Positions 18,221 through 27,755 of a stretch of DNA of 64,000 nucleotides are shown in pieces (position 1 is the stretch's first letter; every line of letters begins with the position of its first letter). A program made the translations under genes and the position numbers. The notes under the pieces are model-generated. The model saw nothing but the letters and a program-made list of their open reading frames with translations. It made no database searches and was not told the origin of the DNA. Origin of the DNA: Spirochaetaceae bacterium UBA5556 (GTDB lineage: Bacteria > Spirochaetota > Spirochaetia > Treponematales > Rectinemataceae); the NCBI GenBank assembly GCA_002425765.1, contig DIMW01000001.1:124001-188000 (forward strand). Direction: 5' to 3'.

Positions 18221-18242
18221 TCCGCGATAGTGATGTTAAAAT
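18214..18242 (+). promoter_or_regulatory. Promoter of the glycine cleavage operon
   Basis: TTGTCA (18214-18219), 17-nt spacer, TAAAAT (18237-18242). The predicted leader is only about 30 nt, too short for a glycine riboswitch. Confidence 0.75.
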
Positions 18243-18276
18243 AAAACAGCATTTCAGAATATGAACGGAGGAGTCT

Positions 18277-19371
18277 ACGAATATCACTGCATTGCACGAC
18301 TGGCATGTTGCCCACGGCGCGAAAATGGCGCCTTTTGCGGGATACGACATGCCGATCACGTATCCTACCGGCGCTGTCGAAGAGCATCTTATCACCCGAA
18401 GAGGCGTTGGTCTTTTTGATATTGACCATATGGGGCAGTTTGAAATAACGGGGCAGGGAGCTGATGATTTTGTCGCCCGCATGGTAACGGCGAAAGTCTC
18501 TGACCTCGTACCGCCCATGGCCCGGTATTCTCTTCTGCTCGACGAGAAGGGCGGGGTCATCGACGACCTCTTCGTGTACAGACTTCCGGACTCATGGTGG
18601 ATTGTGGTCAATGCCTCGAACCGCCTGAGGGATTTGGGGTGGTTCAAAGTGCATGCGCCCTCAAACGTCGAAGTGGCTGATCGTTCCGACGATACCTACA
18701 TGATCGCGGTCCAGGGACCGCGCGCCATTGAGCTCATCGACAGAGTGGCGGACAGCCCTGTTTCGAATATTCAGAGATTCTGCTGGGGCAACCTCGGCAT
18801 CGATGGCGTTCCGGTTCTTTTTGGCCGTACAGGATACACAGGTGAGGATGGCGGCGAGCTCTTCTTTCCGGCAGAGAAGGCGCTACGGCTGTGGGAATTC
18901 TTTTTAAGGCGGGGAAACGAGCTCGGCATTGAGACGAAGCCTATCGGCCTGGCCGCGAGGGATAGTCTCCGGTTCGAGGCGGGTATGCCGCTTCATGGGC
19001 ATGAGATCAGCATTGAGATAAATCCGATCGAAGCGGGCTTTAAGTGGGCTTGCGATTTTGAAAAAGAGTTTGTCGGCAAAGAAGCCCTGCTCGCCATCAT
19101 CGAAGAAGGCGTCAACCGGAAGCTTGTCGGCATCGAAGTGTTCGGCGGCGTTCCCCGCGAAGGCTATGAGGTCGCTTCTTCCGAGGGCAAAGTCATTGGC
19201 CACTGCGTTGCGGGGATGTTCTGCCCGACGGTAAAAAAATATGCCGCCAACGCCTTTGTCGCGTCGGACTTTGCCAAGGCGGGCATGGATGTCTCGGTGA
19301 TCATTCGCGGCCAGCCGCGCACGGCGGTCGTAATCAAGCGGCCACTCTACGTCCCTGCCTACCGGCGCTAA
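18277..19371 (+). CDS. gcvT: Glycine cleavage system T protein (aminomethyltransferase)
   Basis: Transfers the methylene group of glycine from lipoyl-GcvH to tetrahydrofolate. The sequence TALHDWHVAHGAKMAPFAGY aligns with the family N-terminus. Later motifs are IDHMGQFEITG, RTGYTGEDGGELFFP, LAARDSLRFEAGMPLHGHE and the GcvT C-terminal barrel. No ATG or GTG starts it: an in-frame TGA is at 18262. The first usual start, TTG 18292, lies 18 bases from GGAGGAG (18267-18273) and would cut off conserved T-A-L. ACG 18277 sits five bases after GGAGG and is used here; ATC 18283 is the other option. Confidence 0.9.
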   Translation, partial: TNITALHDWHVAHGAKMAPFAGYDMPITYPTGAVEEHLITRRGVGLFDIDHMGQFEITGQGADDFVARMVTAKVSDLVPPMARYSLLLDEKGGVIDDLFVYRLPDSWWIVVNASNRLRDLGWFKVHAPSNVEVADRSDDTYMIAVQGPRAIELIDRVADSPVSNIQRFCWGNLGIDGVPVLFGRTGYTGEDGGELFFPAEKALRLWEFFLRRGNELGIETKPIGLAARDSLRFEAGMPLHGHEISIEINPIEAGFKWACDFEKEFVGKEALLAIIEEGVNRKLVGIEVFGGVPREGYEVASSEGKVIGHCVAGMFCPTVKKYAANAFVASDFAKAGMDVSVIIRGQPRTAVVIKRPLYVPAYRR

Positions 19372-19429
19372 AAGTGGCGCGCAATAGAAGCGCTCATAAG
19401 CAAAGAAATTTCATTATTTGGAGGAAATC

Positions 19430-19813
19430 ATGGCAATCGACAAGAACGCAAGGTATCTGGAGTCACATGAATACGCAAAGCCCTCAGGCGAGCATATGAT
19501 ATTCGGTATCTCTGACCACGCGCAGGCCGAACTGGGCGATGTGGTGTTCGTCGAACTTCCCGCGGTAGGGAAGACACTTTCCAAAGGGGCGATGTTTGGC
19601 ACCATCGAGTCGGTGAAGGCGGCGAGCGATCTCTACGCGCCGGTCTCCGGAACGGTGGTCGAGGTCAATGAGGCGGTGAAGAACGATCCTTCTCTGGTGA
19701 ACAAAGACTGCTATGGAGCCGGCTGGCTCATCAAAGTCGCTCCAATAAATGCATCCGAATTTAGCGGTCTTCTCGATCCGGCGGCCTATGGGAAAGCCAT
19801 AGGGGAGGAATGA
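19430..19813 (+). CDS. gcvH: Glycine cleavage system H protein
   Basis: A 127-residue lipoyl carrier that shuttles the aminomethyl group between the P, T and L proteins. The lipoylated lysine is Lys63 in GTIESVKAASDLYAPVSG. Length and the GITDHAQxxLGDVVFVELP-type segment are standard. ATG 19430 follows GGAGGAA; an upstream in-frame ATG at 19418 includes that ribosome site and is rejected. The next gene starts four bases after its stop. Confidence 0.97.
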   Translation: MAIDKNARYLESHEYAKPSGEHMIFGISDHAQAELGDVVFVELPAVGKTLSKGAMFGTIESVKAASDLYAPVSGTVVEVNEAVKNDPSLVNKDCYGAGWLIKVAPINASEFSGLLDPAAYGKAIGEE

Positions 19814-19817
19814 GACC

Positions 19818-21137
19818 GTGCCATTTGTTCCCAATACTGACGCGGAACGCGCCGAAATGCTCCGGGCGGTCGGCGCCTCGTCAGTAGAAGAGCTTTTTTC
19901 TGATATTCCAGAACATCTTCATATAAAGGGCCTCGATCTGCCCGACGGCATCTCTGAAATAGAGGCGCTCAATGAGGTTGATTCGCTCGCGGAGCGCAAT
20001 GTTCAGACAAAGAAAATGGACTGGTTCCTCGGTGCCGGAGCCTATTACGATTATATCCCGGCCGCTGTCCCCGCCCTCGCGGGCAGGGGCGAATTTCTCA
20101 CCGCGTACACGCCCTATCAGCCCGAGGTCTCCCAGGGGACGCTTCAGGCAATCTTTGAATATCAAAGCATGGCGGCGAAGTTGCTCGGCATGTCGGTGGT
20201 CAACGCGTCGCACTACGATGGCGCCACGGCGCTGGCAGAGGCCGTATTGATGGCCTGGAAAGCCAGGGACGGTCGGAACCGAATATTGCTTCCGAGGGAA
20301 CTACACCCTGAATACGCACAGGTCATCGAGACGTACTGCACCTCATTTGACATCGAGTTCGTGCGGTATGGAGGAGCTCCGGAGAACGCACCCATCGACG
20401 ATAAGACTGCCGCGATCGTCATCGCCTATCCCAATTTTTCGGGCGAGATCTATCCGGTCAAGAAGGCCGCGGACAGGGCGCATGAGGCGGGCGCGCTCTG
20501 CATTGTGCAGGCAGACCCCCTCATGTGCGCACTCATGAAGAGCCCCGGCGAGCAGGGCGCCGACATTGTCACCGCGGAGGGACAGAGTCTGGGCAATCCT
20601 CTGAATTTTGGGGGGCCCTATCTGGGAATAATGGGGACGACGGACGCTCTCGTACGGCGCATGCCAGGTCGCATCGTCGGTGAAACGAAGGATAAAAACG
20701 GCAAGCGCGGCTTCGTCCTCACACTCTCGACGCGAGAGCAGCATATCCGCCGGGAAAAGGCGGTCTCCAACATCTGTTCCAACCAGGGCTTGAGCATGCT
20801 GCAGACCTGCATCTATCTGGCGACGCTCGGCAAACAAGGATTGCGGGAAATCGCGAGACAGTCCTACGACAAGGCACACTATGCCGCCGAGCTGATCGGC
20901 GGAATCCCTGGATATAGCGTGCGAAGCTCGCAGTTCTTCCGCGAATTTCTCGTCGAGACGCCCAGGGCCGCCGCGCAGATCGTCAGAGCGCTGGGCCAGA
21001 GAGGGATCGTGCCGGGATTCGCCCTTTCGCGCTATTACCCCGACAGGAGAAACGAGCTTTTGATCTGCGTGACCGAGATGAACACGCGTACTCAAATCGA
21101 AAGGCTCGCCGCCGCGCTCAGGGAGGCCTCAAGATGA
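19818..21137 (+). CDS. gcvPA: Glycine dehydrogenase (decarboxylating) subunit 1
   Basis: The N-terminal half of P protein as a separate 439-residue chain; it lacks the PLP lysine but completes the alpha2beta2 active site. Family pieces include FLGAGAYYDYIPAAVPAL, TPYQPEVSQGTLQAIFEYQ and the C-terminal SRYYPDRRNELLICVTEMN. The start is GTG 19818 with GGGGAGGA upstream. It overlaps gcvPB by ATGA. Confidence 0.96.
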   Translation: MPFVPNTDAERAEMLRAVGASSVEELFSDIPEHLHIKGLDLPDGISEIEALNEVDSLAERNVQTKKMDWFLGAGAYYDYIPAAVPALAGRGEFLTAYTPYQPEVSQGTLQAIFEYQSMAAKLLGMSVVNASHYDGATALAEAVLMAWKARDGRNRILLPRELHPEYAQVIETYCTSFDIEFVRYGGAPENAPIDDKTAAIVIAYPNFSGEIYPVKKAADRAHEAGALCIVQADPLMCALMKSPGEQGADIVTAEGQSLGNPLNFGGPYLGIMGTTDALVRRMPGRIVGETKDKNGKRGFVLTLSTREQHIRREKAVSNICSNQGLSMLQTCIYLATLGKQGLREIARQSYDKAHYAAELIGGIPGYSVRSSQFFREFLVETPRAAAQIVRALGQRGIVPGFALSRYYPDRRNELLICVTEMNTRTQIERLAAALREASR

Positions 21138-22576
21138 ATACCATGAACATGCGCGACGAGCCTCTGGTCTATGAGCTATCCAGGGTTGGCAGGACAGGCT
21201 GTTCCCTCCCAAAATCGGATGTGCCCGAGTATCAGGTTCCTGGCGATCTTGTCCGCGAGGAACTCGATCTTCCAGAGCTCGATGAACTCACTGTCGTACG
21301 GCACTTTACGCGGCTTTCACAGAAGAATTTTTCCATCGATACCGAGTTTTATCCGCTTGGCTCTTGTACCATGAAATACAATCCGAAGGTCAACGAGGTC
21401 GCCGCATCGAATCCGGGCTGGAAAAACCTCCATCCGCTCGTAGGGGATGAGTACGCGCAGGGCGCGCTCGAGCTCATATGGAGGCTGCAGGAAGGGCTCC
21501 GGGAAGTAGGCGGTTTCGCCGCGGCCTCGCTGCAGCCGGCGGCGGGCGCACACGGCGAGTTTTCGGGCGTGCTCATGATTCGCGCCGCGCTCAGGGAGCG
21601 GGGAGACCGGGCTCGCAAAAAGATGCTCATTCCCGATTCGGCCCACGGAACAAATCCCGCAAGCTGCACGATGGCCGGCTTTGTGACGCAGACTGTTCCT
21701 TCGGGTCAGGACGGCAACATCGATATGGCAGCCCTGCGGGCCGCCCTCGATGAGACTGTCGCGGGCATCATGATCACGAATCCGAACACGCTCGGCCTCT
21801 TTGAGAGAAACATTGAAGAGATTTGCAGGCTGGTGCACGAGGCCGGCGGCTATGTCTATGGCGACGGCGCGAACATGAACGCGCTCACCGGCGTTTTTAG
21901 GCCGGGGAGCTCAGGCGTCGACGTCATGCACTTCAATCTCCACAAGACCTTCTCGACGCCGCATGGAGGTGGCGGACCGGGGGCGGGCATGGTCGCCGCG
22001 AATGAGACATTGGCGTCTTATCTGCCTGGGCCGATTGCCGTGAGGCATAAAAGCGGCTATACGCTTGAGATGCCTCCGAAGAGCATAGGCCGGATGAAGG
22101 CCTTTTACGGCAATTTTGGAGTCCTGGTGCGCGCCTACAGCTATCTTCTCATGACGGGGGCGAACGGGCTCCGCCGGGTTGCCGAGAATGCGGTACTGAA
22201 CGCGAATTACCTCAAATCGCTGGTCGAGGGAGTCTACCCCGTGCCATATAAGCGGAACTGCATGCATGAATTCGTCGCGAAAGGTACTGTGGCGGCTGGA
22301 GTCCATACCCTCGACATCGCAAAACGCCTCATAGACTATGGTTTCCATCCGCCCACTATCTATTTTCCCCTCATCGTACAGGAGGCACTTATGATCGAGC
22401 CCACCGAGACAGAATCGAAGGATACACTCGACCTCTATGCCGACGCCTTGAAGAGAATCGCGGGGGAGGCTGCAAGCCAGCCTGAACTCTTGCACGATGC
22501 GCCGCATGGTGCGCCTGTAGGGCGTCTCGATGAGGTTATGGCCGCGCGCTGCCCCATCCTCTGTTATCGAGGATAA
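21134..22576 (+). CDS. gcvPB: Glycine dehydrogenase (decarboxylating) subunit 2
   Basis: A 480-residue PLP subunit that decarboxylates glycine and loads the aminomethyl group on GcvH. The PLP lysine is Lys271 (HFNLHKTFSTPHGGGGPG). Other motifs are FYPLGSCTMKYNPK, PDSAHGTNPAS and GDGANMNAL. It is the last gene of the operon and is followed by a terminator. The L protein (lipoamide dehydrogenase) is not in the window. Confidence 0.97.
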   Translation: MNTMNMRDEPLVYELSRVGRTGCSLPKSDVPEYQVPGDLVREELDLPELDELTVVRHFTRLSQKNFSIDTEFYPLGSCTMKYNPKVNEVAASNPGWKNLHPLVGDEYAQGALELIWRLQEGLREVGGFAAASLQPAAGAHGEFSGVLMIRAALRERGDRARKKMLIPDSAHGTNPASCTMAGFVTQTVPSGQDGNIDMAALRAALDETVAGIMITNPNTLGLFERNIEEICRLVHEAGGYVYGDGANMNALTGVFRPGSSGVDVMHFNLHKTFSTPHGGGGPGAGMVAANETLASYLPGPIAVRHKSGYTLEMPPKSIGRMKAFYGNFGVLVRAYSYLLMTGANGLRRVAENAVLNANYLKSLVEGVYPVPYKRNCMHEFVAKGTVAAGVHTLDIAKRLIDYGFHPPTIYFPLIVQEALMIEPTETESKDTLDLYADALKRIAGEAASQPELLHDAPHGAPVGRLDEVMAARCPILCYRG

Positions 22577-22589
22577 TTTTGTTTGTATG

Positions 22590-22626
22590 AAGGGGCATTG
22601 CCGGAACCTGCATGCCCCTTTTTTCT
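22590..22626 (+). terminator. Terminator of the gcv operon
   Basis: AAGGGGCAT (22590-22598), loop, ATGCCCCTT (22612-22620), then a T run, 14 bp after the gcvPB stop. Confidence 0.88.
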
Positions 22627-22702
22627 TTAGAAAAAGAAACCAATCCTTGGGGTGTACGACAAATTTGTGCAAGGGTGGCTAGGCAGCATTTCTTCTTTGC
22701 TG

Positions 22703-22731
22703 TTGCATATTTATAAGGCATGGAGTAAAAT
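22703..22731 (+). promoter_or_regulatory. Promoter of the GlcNAc-1-P transferase gene
   Basis: TTGCAT (22703-22708), 17-nt spacer, TAAAAT (22726-22731). GAGAGGAG precedes the ATG at 22784. Confidence 0.65.
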
Positions 22732-22783
22732 GTCCTATCAGATTTAAATAAGTAAAAGATAACTAAAATTGAGAGGAGATGCG

Positions 22784-23851
22784 ATGCTTTGGCTTTCGCT
22801 CGCAATAGCTGTTGTCCTATCGACGATGTTTACACCGCTTATTATCGCCTTTTGCCATAAACACCAACTCTATGATAGACTGAATGAGCGCAAGGTCCAT
22901 TCCGAGAGCAGGATGCCGAGGCTCGGAGGCGTTGGCATCGCCTTTGCGTTTATCCTGACGATTGCCATAATCCGAATCTTTCAGGTTGATCAATTCCATC
23001 TCCTGTACAACGGTTACAAGGTGTGGCCAATAGTTCTTGGCGCGAGCATTGTCTTTCTTACGGGGCTTCTGGACGACTTGATCGACCTCCGGGCTTGGAT
23101 GAAGCTGGTTTTGGAATCGACCGCTGCACTCATGGTAATGCTCGCGGGGTACCGATTTAAATTCCTATTGGTGCCGTTCGGAACAGGGGTTCTGGACTTC
23201 GGCGTCTTTTCATATCCTCTTACCTTCTTCTGGATAGTCGGCATCACCAATGCGATGAATCTCATCGACGGCATCGATGGTCTGGCGGGGGGTATTTCCG
23301 CTCTGGTAGCGCTCGCTTTTGCGTTGTTTTTTATGTTCACCTCGAATGCACTCCCCGCAGAAGTCTGTCTTGCCCTGGTCGGGAGCATTATCGGTTTTCT
23401 CATGTTCAATCTTCCTCCGGCAAAAATTTTTATGGGCGATTCGGGCAGCCTGTTCCTAGGGTATGTGCTCGCAGTTGTTCCTCTCTTGAGTCAGTATAAG
23501 GGCTTTCATGGTCCCGATATTGGCGTACTTTCCGCAGCAACAGCCCTCAGTATCCCGATACTCGATACGTTTATGGCGATATATCGCCGCGCCAGAGCGC
23601 ACAAATCATGCTTCTCCGCGGACCGGAAGCATCTGCACCATCGACTGTTGGACAAGGGCCTACGGACACCCGAAATTTTGCTTTTACTCTATTCCCTGAC
23701 GATAGTGCTTGGAATGATTTCCTTGAGCGTGGTGTTCATCCCCTCCTCCTGGAGTTTTGTGCTCAACATCGTCATGTTTTTGGCGATGTTCGTGTACTTT
23801 TTACGTCTCAATCAGCCAGAAAAGCTTCCTGATGCGCAAGATTCACAGTGA
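22784..23851 (+). CDS. Undecaprenyl-phosphate sugar-1-phosphate transferase (WecA/TagO type)
   Basis: A 355-residue polyprenyl-phosphate HexNAc-1-P transferase with about ten membrane helices. It starts lipid-linked glycan synthesis at the inner membrane. Family motifs are RMPRLGGVGIAF, LDDLIDLRAWMK (DDxxD), NAMNLIDGIDGLAGG, FMGDSGSLFLG and SADRKHLHHRLLDKG. The HHRL motif with the short chain favours WecA/TagO over MraY. ATG 22784 has GAGGAG at correct spacing; the TTG at 22769 is ignored. Confidence 0.9.
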   Translation: MLWLSLAIAVVLSTMFTPLIIAFCHKHQLYDRLNERKVHSESRMPRLGGVGIAFAFILTIAIIRIFQVDQFHLLYNGYKVWPIVLGASIVFLTGLLDDLIDLRAWMKLVLESTAALMVMLAGYRFKFLLVPFGTGVLDFGVFSYPLTFFWIVGITNAMNLIDGIDGLAGGISALVALAFALFFMFTSNALPAEVCLALVGSIIGFLMFNLPPAKIFMGDSGSLFLGYVLAVVPLLSQYKGFHGPDIGVLSAATALSIPILDTFMAIYRRARAHKSCFSADRKHLHHRLLDKGLRTPEILLLLYSLTIVLGMISLSVVFIPSSWSFVLNIVMFLAMFVYFLRLNQPEKLPDAQDSQ

Positions 23852-23858
23852 TTCCTTT

Positions 23859-26090
23859 TTATAATATGTCGAACATGGCGACCAATCCGCTTACGCTGCC
23901 TGCAGCAATAATGGAGCTCCCTAGTGGAACAATGTTGCTGATTGAGCTTATTCCGGAATAGTCTTCCGCTGCTGGAGCAAGGGAAGAGAAAGCAAGCGGT
24001 TGCCCCAGGGAATCGAGCGCAATAATGCCCAGACTGGACCCGCCGCCGGCAATAAGAAACTTTGCGTCATTATAGTCTTTTAGAAAAACCAATGACCGCG
24101 CCTTGTCGAACTCGCATGGAAGGCTCAATGTGGAGAGAGGCACATAGTCCGATGAAGCGTCGGATTTGGAAAAGATATGGAGTTTCTTGGAGTAGCCAAG
24201 TACGTAGCATAGGCCACTCTCCTCATCAAGGGCGATGGATTTGGGGTCCCCGAGAGATTCGCCACTTGCCCCGCTTGCATACAGCTCGGCAGAAGAGAAT
24301 TGGTCCTCCGTCTCCGAGTAGCGTACAAAGAAAATCCTCGCGATATTTGAACAGCACGCCGCGATCCAACCGTCGGAGAGCAGAAGCAGGTCTTCCATTC
24401 CGAGAGAAGAACTCGGGGGAGTCTCGAAGCAGCTTTCGAAAGAGAATTCATCTTCGCTGCTGGTTTCGCCGGAGGCCAGCCTGTCGGCGTTGAATACAAG
24501 GATTTTTTCCGGAGAATTCGTAAGAATGAACAGGCGTTTGGAATCTGTGGAGAATTTTATCGCTTTGATATTTGCAAACTCGGGGGCCCCATTTTTTGTG
24601 CTTACAATGCCCGTTTTCGAGAGAATCCCTCCAGCACTATCGAGCGAGTATAGCCCAAGCCAGTTCGATGTGGATGCTCCAAGCGCGATAAAGGCGCCAT
24701 CGGGAGAAATGCTCACTCGATCCGGGCTCCGCTCGCTTTTGTCCACGACGACTTTATCGCGCCATAGCCTTAACCAGCCGGCAGAAGAGGAAATCGGTGA
24801 GGCCGCACCACTTCCTTGCATCTCTTCCCTGCCAAAGGGAGAATAGAAGAGATGAAGCGCGCTGGTCTTATCCATGCCGGCGACGGCGATCAACCCCGTG
24901 GGGCTTGCCGCAACCCATTTTGTATCTGCTTGAACGCCTGTTCCGGTATTAGAGGCATCAGCTGAATCAAAGACGGAAGAGCCGGTGGCCGCATGGTAGT
25001 CGATGCTCTGTATCCACTCGGCGTAGTCTGTCGTTGGGCCAAAGGAGATACACGACGTGTGGGCCAGCGTTTGAGAGAGTCCGCAGCAGGGCTGTGTCAA
25101 CATGGCATCCATTTTTATCAATGTTTGCATACCCAGAAGTTCATTCGCCCCCCAGAGAATCCGAAAACCGGGCAAGTTTTGGCTCAACGCATCCTGAACG
25201 CCTTCAACTTTTCCGCCGTTTGCATACCACGCTACATTGAGATCAGCCTCACTTTGACTGAGGGCGAGCGGCACGATCATGGGCTTGTTTCTGTTGAGAT
25301 AGCGGTCGACCCCAATTGCCGCATGAGCGGAGAGTTCAAGGTTGGGGGCGACTATTGAGATATCGATCGATGGATCGGAAAGGGAAATGCGGCATTCCCC
25401 CGACGAAGTCTGTTTGGGCAGAATCAGGACAGTGGTTGTAGTGCCCGCTATTGTAGTTGAAGAATTATCTTTCAATTGAACGGAGAGACCATAGTATCCG
25501 GATTCAAGGTCGGCAAGGTCCAGATTTGTCTCTGTCGAGGGCAGCTCAGTGGAAAAATCGTCCGGCCCCTTAAAAGAGGCGTCTCCTGGTAAACCTTTAT
25601 ATACAAGCGATATCGAGTACTTCCAGTCGGCGCTGGGCGCTTGGCTGGGAGAAAAGACGATCTGTAACGATCCCTTTCCATTTGCCAGATGGAGAGCAAT
25701 GGGAAGACTGATTGTCTTGCCCGCGTCTGCAACCACATGAACCTGTTTTTCCACGATGACAGACCCATCGGCGGCGAGTCCCTCCGCGAGGCAAGCCCAC
25801 TCCCCAACCTTCAGCGCCACCTCCCCGCTCTCCTTGTTCAGAGTCTTAGTGATCACTTCGCCGTTGTCGGCGGCGAAGGTCAGCCGGTACGACGCCATTA
25901 TCCAGCCGGACGGCGGTCCTATGAGCCTAGGTGTCGCACTCTTTACGCTGGCCTCTGTCAAGTCTCCAGGTACGATGCACTGTATCCGTACCTTGCCCAT
26001 GCCCTGGGGTGTACCTATGGCGCATGCCAGAACCAGCACTGTGGCGCAGCCCAGGATCACTGCAGAAGAAACCTCGATGTGATTCCTCAT
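23859..26090 (-). CDS. Large exported lipoprotein with a predicted beta-propeller
   Basis: A 743-residue protein. The N-terminus is hydrophobic and ends VLVLAC, a spirochaete-style lipobox with Cys23 as lipidation site. Residues about 30-250 look like beta-sandwich domains. From about 340 on there are blade-like repeats such as VSISPDGAFIALGAS and IKAIKFSTDSKRLFILTNSPEKILVFN, suggesting a WD40/YVTN-type propeller. No enzyme motif was seen. GAGGAG lies seven bases before ATG 26090. It diverges from glgA and ends 7 bp from the convergent transferase gene. Confidence 0.78.
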   Translation of the reverse strand: MRNHIEVSSAVILGCATVLVLACAIGTPQGMGKVRIQCIVPGDLTEASVKSATPRLIGPPSGWIMASYRLTFAADNGEVITKTLNKESGEVALKVGEWACLAEGLAADGSVIVEKQVHVVADAGKTISLPIALHLANGKGSLQIVFSPSQAPSADWKYSISLVYKGLPGDASFKGPDDFSTELPSTETNLDLADLESGYYGLSVQLKDNSSTTIAGTTTTVLILPKQTSSGECRISLSDPSIDISIVAPNLELSAHAAIGVDRYLNRNKPMIVPLALSQSEADLNVAWYANGGKVEGVQDALSQNLPGFRILWGANELLGMQTLIKMDAMLTQPCCGLSQTLAHTSCISFGPTTDYAEWIQSIDYHAATGSSVFDSADASNTGTGVQADTKWVAASPTGLIAVAGMDKTSALHLFYSPFGREEMQGSGAASPISSSAGWLRLWRDKVVVDKSERSPDRVSISPDGAFIALGASTSNWLGLYSLDSAGGILSKTGIVSTKNGAPEFANIKAIKFSTDSKRLFILTNSPEKILVFNADRLASGETSSEDEFSFESCFETPPSSSLGMEDLLLLSDGWIAACCSNIARIFFVRYSETEDQFSSAELYASGASGESLGDPKSIALDEESGLCYVLGYSKKLHIFSKSDASSDYVPLSTLSLPCEFDKARSLVFLKDYNDAKFLIAGGGSSLGIIALDSLGQPLAFSSLAPAAEDYSGISSISNIVPLGSSIIAAGSVSGLVAMFDIL

Positions 26091-26173
26091 CTTTTACTCC
26101 TCAGAAAGGAATCGCACGCATCGATATGGCTTGCTTCAAGATTTGAGGATGCGGAACCATATTCCTGTAAGCA

Positions 26174-26203
26174 TTGCAGAATCCGAGCCGCGCGGCATAT
26201 AAT
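26174..26203 (+). promoter_or_regulatory. Promoter of glgA
   Basis: TTGCAG (26174-26179), 18-nt spacer, consensus TATAAT (26198-26203); GGGGAGGA follows before the GTG at 26239. Confidence 0.75.
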
Positions 26204-26238
26204 AGTCAGACAAGAAACACCTGGCAGGGGAGGATTTT

Positions 26239-27711
26239 GTGAAAATACTGTTCATTTCAAGCGAGTTGACGCCATTTGCAAAGAGCGGCGGGCTTGGCGA
26301 TGCGGTATCTTCGCTTGCAACAGCATTATCCAAATTGGGCCATGATGTGAGGATTCTCCTCCCGCGTTACTATTTCATATCGAAGACCACTCTGCGCAGA
26401 ATCAATGGTCTTTTGGAGATCGACAGTGCCAGGGAGCGTCATCCCGCATTTGTCTACACCACGACAATCCCCAACTCTCAGGTCAAGACATATTTTTTGG
26501 ATTGCGAGCAACTCTATGGCCGGAACGGCATATATGGATACACTTCGACGCAGGAATTTCCCGATAATCCCGAGCGCTTCTCTGTGCTGTGCAAGGCGGC
26601 ATTTTCGGCGTGCCGGAGTCTCGGGTGGATTCCCGACATCATGCATGCGAATGATTGGCCTACCGCGTCCGTCCCTGTTTATCTCAACACAACAGAAAAA
26701 AATACCGAATTTTCCAACACGGCGGGCGTTCTCACCATTCATAATCTGGGCTATCAGGGCATATACGGCAGAGATCATTTTGCGGAATTGGGCCTGGGCT
26801 GGGAATATTTCCATGGCGCGGGTTTCGAATACTACGGCAATATCAATTTTCTCAAGTCGGGCATAGTCTCCGCGGAATGCATCACGACGGTCTCGCCTAC
26901 GTATGCGAGGGAAATACAGACACCGAATGGCGGATTTGGGCTCGATGGCCTCTTGCGCCAGCGCAGTCGCGATCTTGTCGGTATCCTCAATGGAATCGAT
27001 ACGGATGTCTGGGACACAGAAACAGATCCTTACTTGCCGGCTCATTACTCCTCGAAAGATATGAGTGGCAAGGCCGCGTGCAAGGTCGCGCTTCAAAAAG
27101 AACTTGGCTTGCCGATCGATCCCAATGTGCCTTTGATAGGCATGGTGACGAGGCTTGTCGAACAAAAAGGGATTTCGGAAGTCTTTGGCCGCACATACGG
27201 ATGCATGAGAAAAATTCTGGATACTATTCATGTCCAGGTCGCGGTGCTCGGCTCGGGGGACGCGTGGGCCGAAGAAGCGATCATGAATTATTCGACCCAG
27301 TATCCTCAGTTCAAAGGAGTAATCGGATACAACGAGAGGCTCGCCCACCTCATAGAGGGAGGGAGCGATTTCTTCCTCATGCCGAGCCGGTATGAGCCCT
27401 GCGGATTGAATCAGATGTATTCACTCATATACGGAACTCTGCCAATCGTGCATCGGACGGGAGGTCTTGCCGATACCGTAGTGAATTATAATCAGGACCT
27501 TGGCGAAGGTTCCGGTTTCATGTTCGACGACCTCACGCCCCAGGCGATCTATGATACCGTGGGGTGGGCTCTGTGGGCGTGGTACAATAGGCCTCAGCAT
27601 ATCCATAGCATGCGTTCCCGGGCCATGCGGCAGGATTTTTCATGGGCCCGCTCCGCCGAGGAATATGTGCGGCTTTACCAGCACGCAGTATCTTTAAGAA
27701 AAGCGCGGTGA
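26239..27711 (+). CDS. glgA: Glycogen synthase, GT5 family
   Basis: A 490-residue ADP-glucose (or UDP-glucose) alpha-1,4-glucosyltransferase. The N-terminal KSGGLGD is the nucleotide-sugar loop (usual KTGGLGD). HANDWPTASVPVYL, GILNGIDTDVWDTETDPYL and the C-terminal EPCGLNQMYSLIYGTLPIVHRTGGLADTV are family landmarks. The start is GTG 26239. No other glycogen gene (glgB, glgC, glgP) lies beside it; galactose or hexose phosphate metabolism in the window could feed it. Confidence 0.94.
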   Translation: MKILFISSELTPFAKSGGLGDAVSSLATALSKLGHDVRILLPRYYFISKTTLRRINGLLEIDSARERHPAFVYTTTIPNSQVKTYFLDCEQLYGRNGIYGYTSTQEFPDNPERFSVLCKAAFSACRSLGWIPDIMHANDWPTASVPVYLNTTEKNTEFSNTAGVLTIHNLGYQGIYGRDHFAELGLGWEYFHGAGFEYYGNINFLKSGIVSAECITTVSPTYAREIQTPNGGFGLDGLLRQRSRDLVGILNGIDTDVWDTETDPYLPAHYSSKDMSGKAACKVALQKELGLPIDPNVPLIGMVTRLVEQKGISEVFGRTYGCMRKILDTIHVQVAVLGSGDAWAEEAIMNYSTQYPQFKGVIGYNERLAHLIEGGSDFFLMPSRYEPCGLNQMYSLIYGTLPIVHRTGGLADTVVNYNQDLGEGSGFMFDDLTPQAIYDTVGWALWAWYNRPQHIHSMRSRAMRQDFSWARSAEEYVRLYQHAVSLRKAR

Positions 27712-27755
27712 ATATTGGGAGCAGTATCCCTTGATCACTGTAAAGGAAAGTATTG

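Noticed and set aside
18243..18276. Glycine riboswitch before gcvT
   Set aside because: The leader after the promoter is only about 30 nt and lacks the conserved aptamer sequence.
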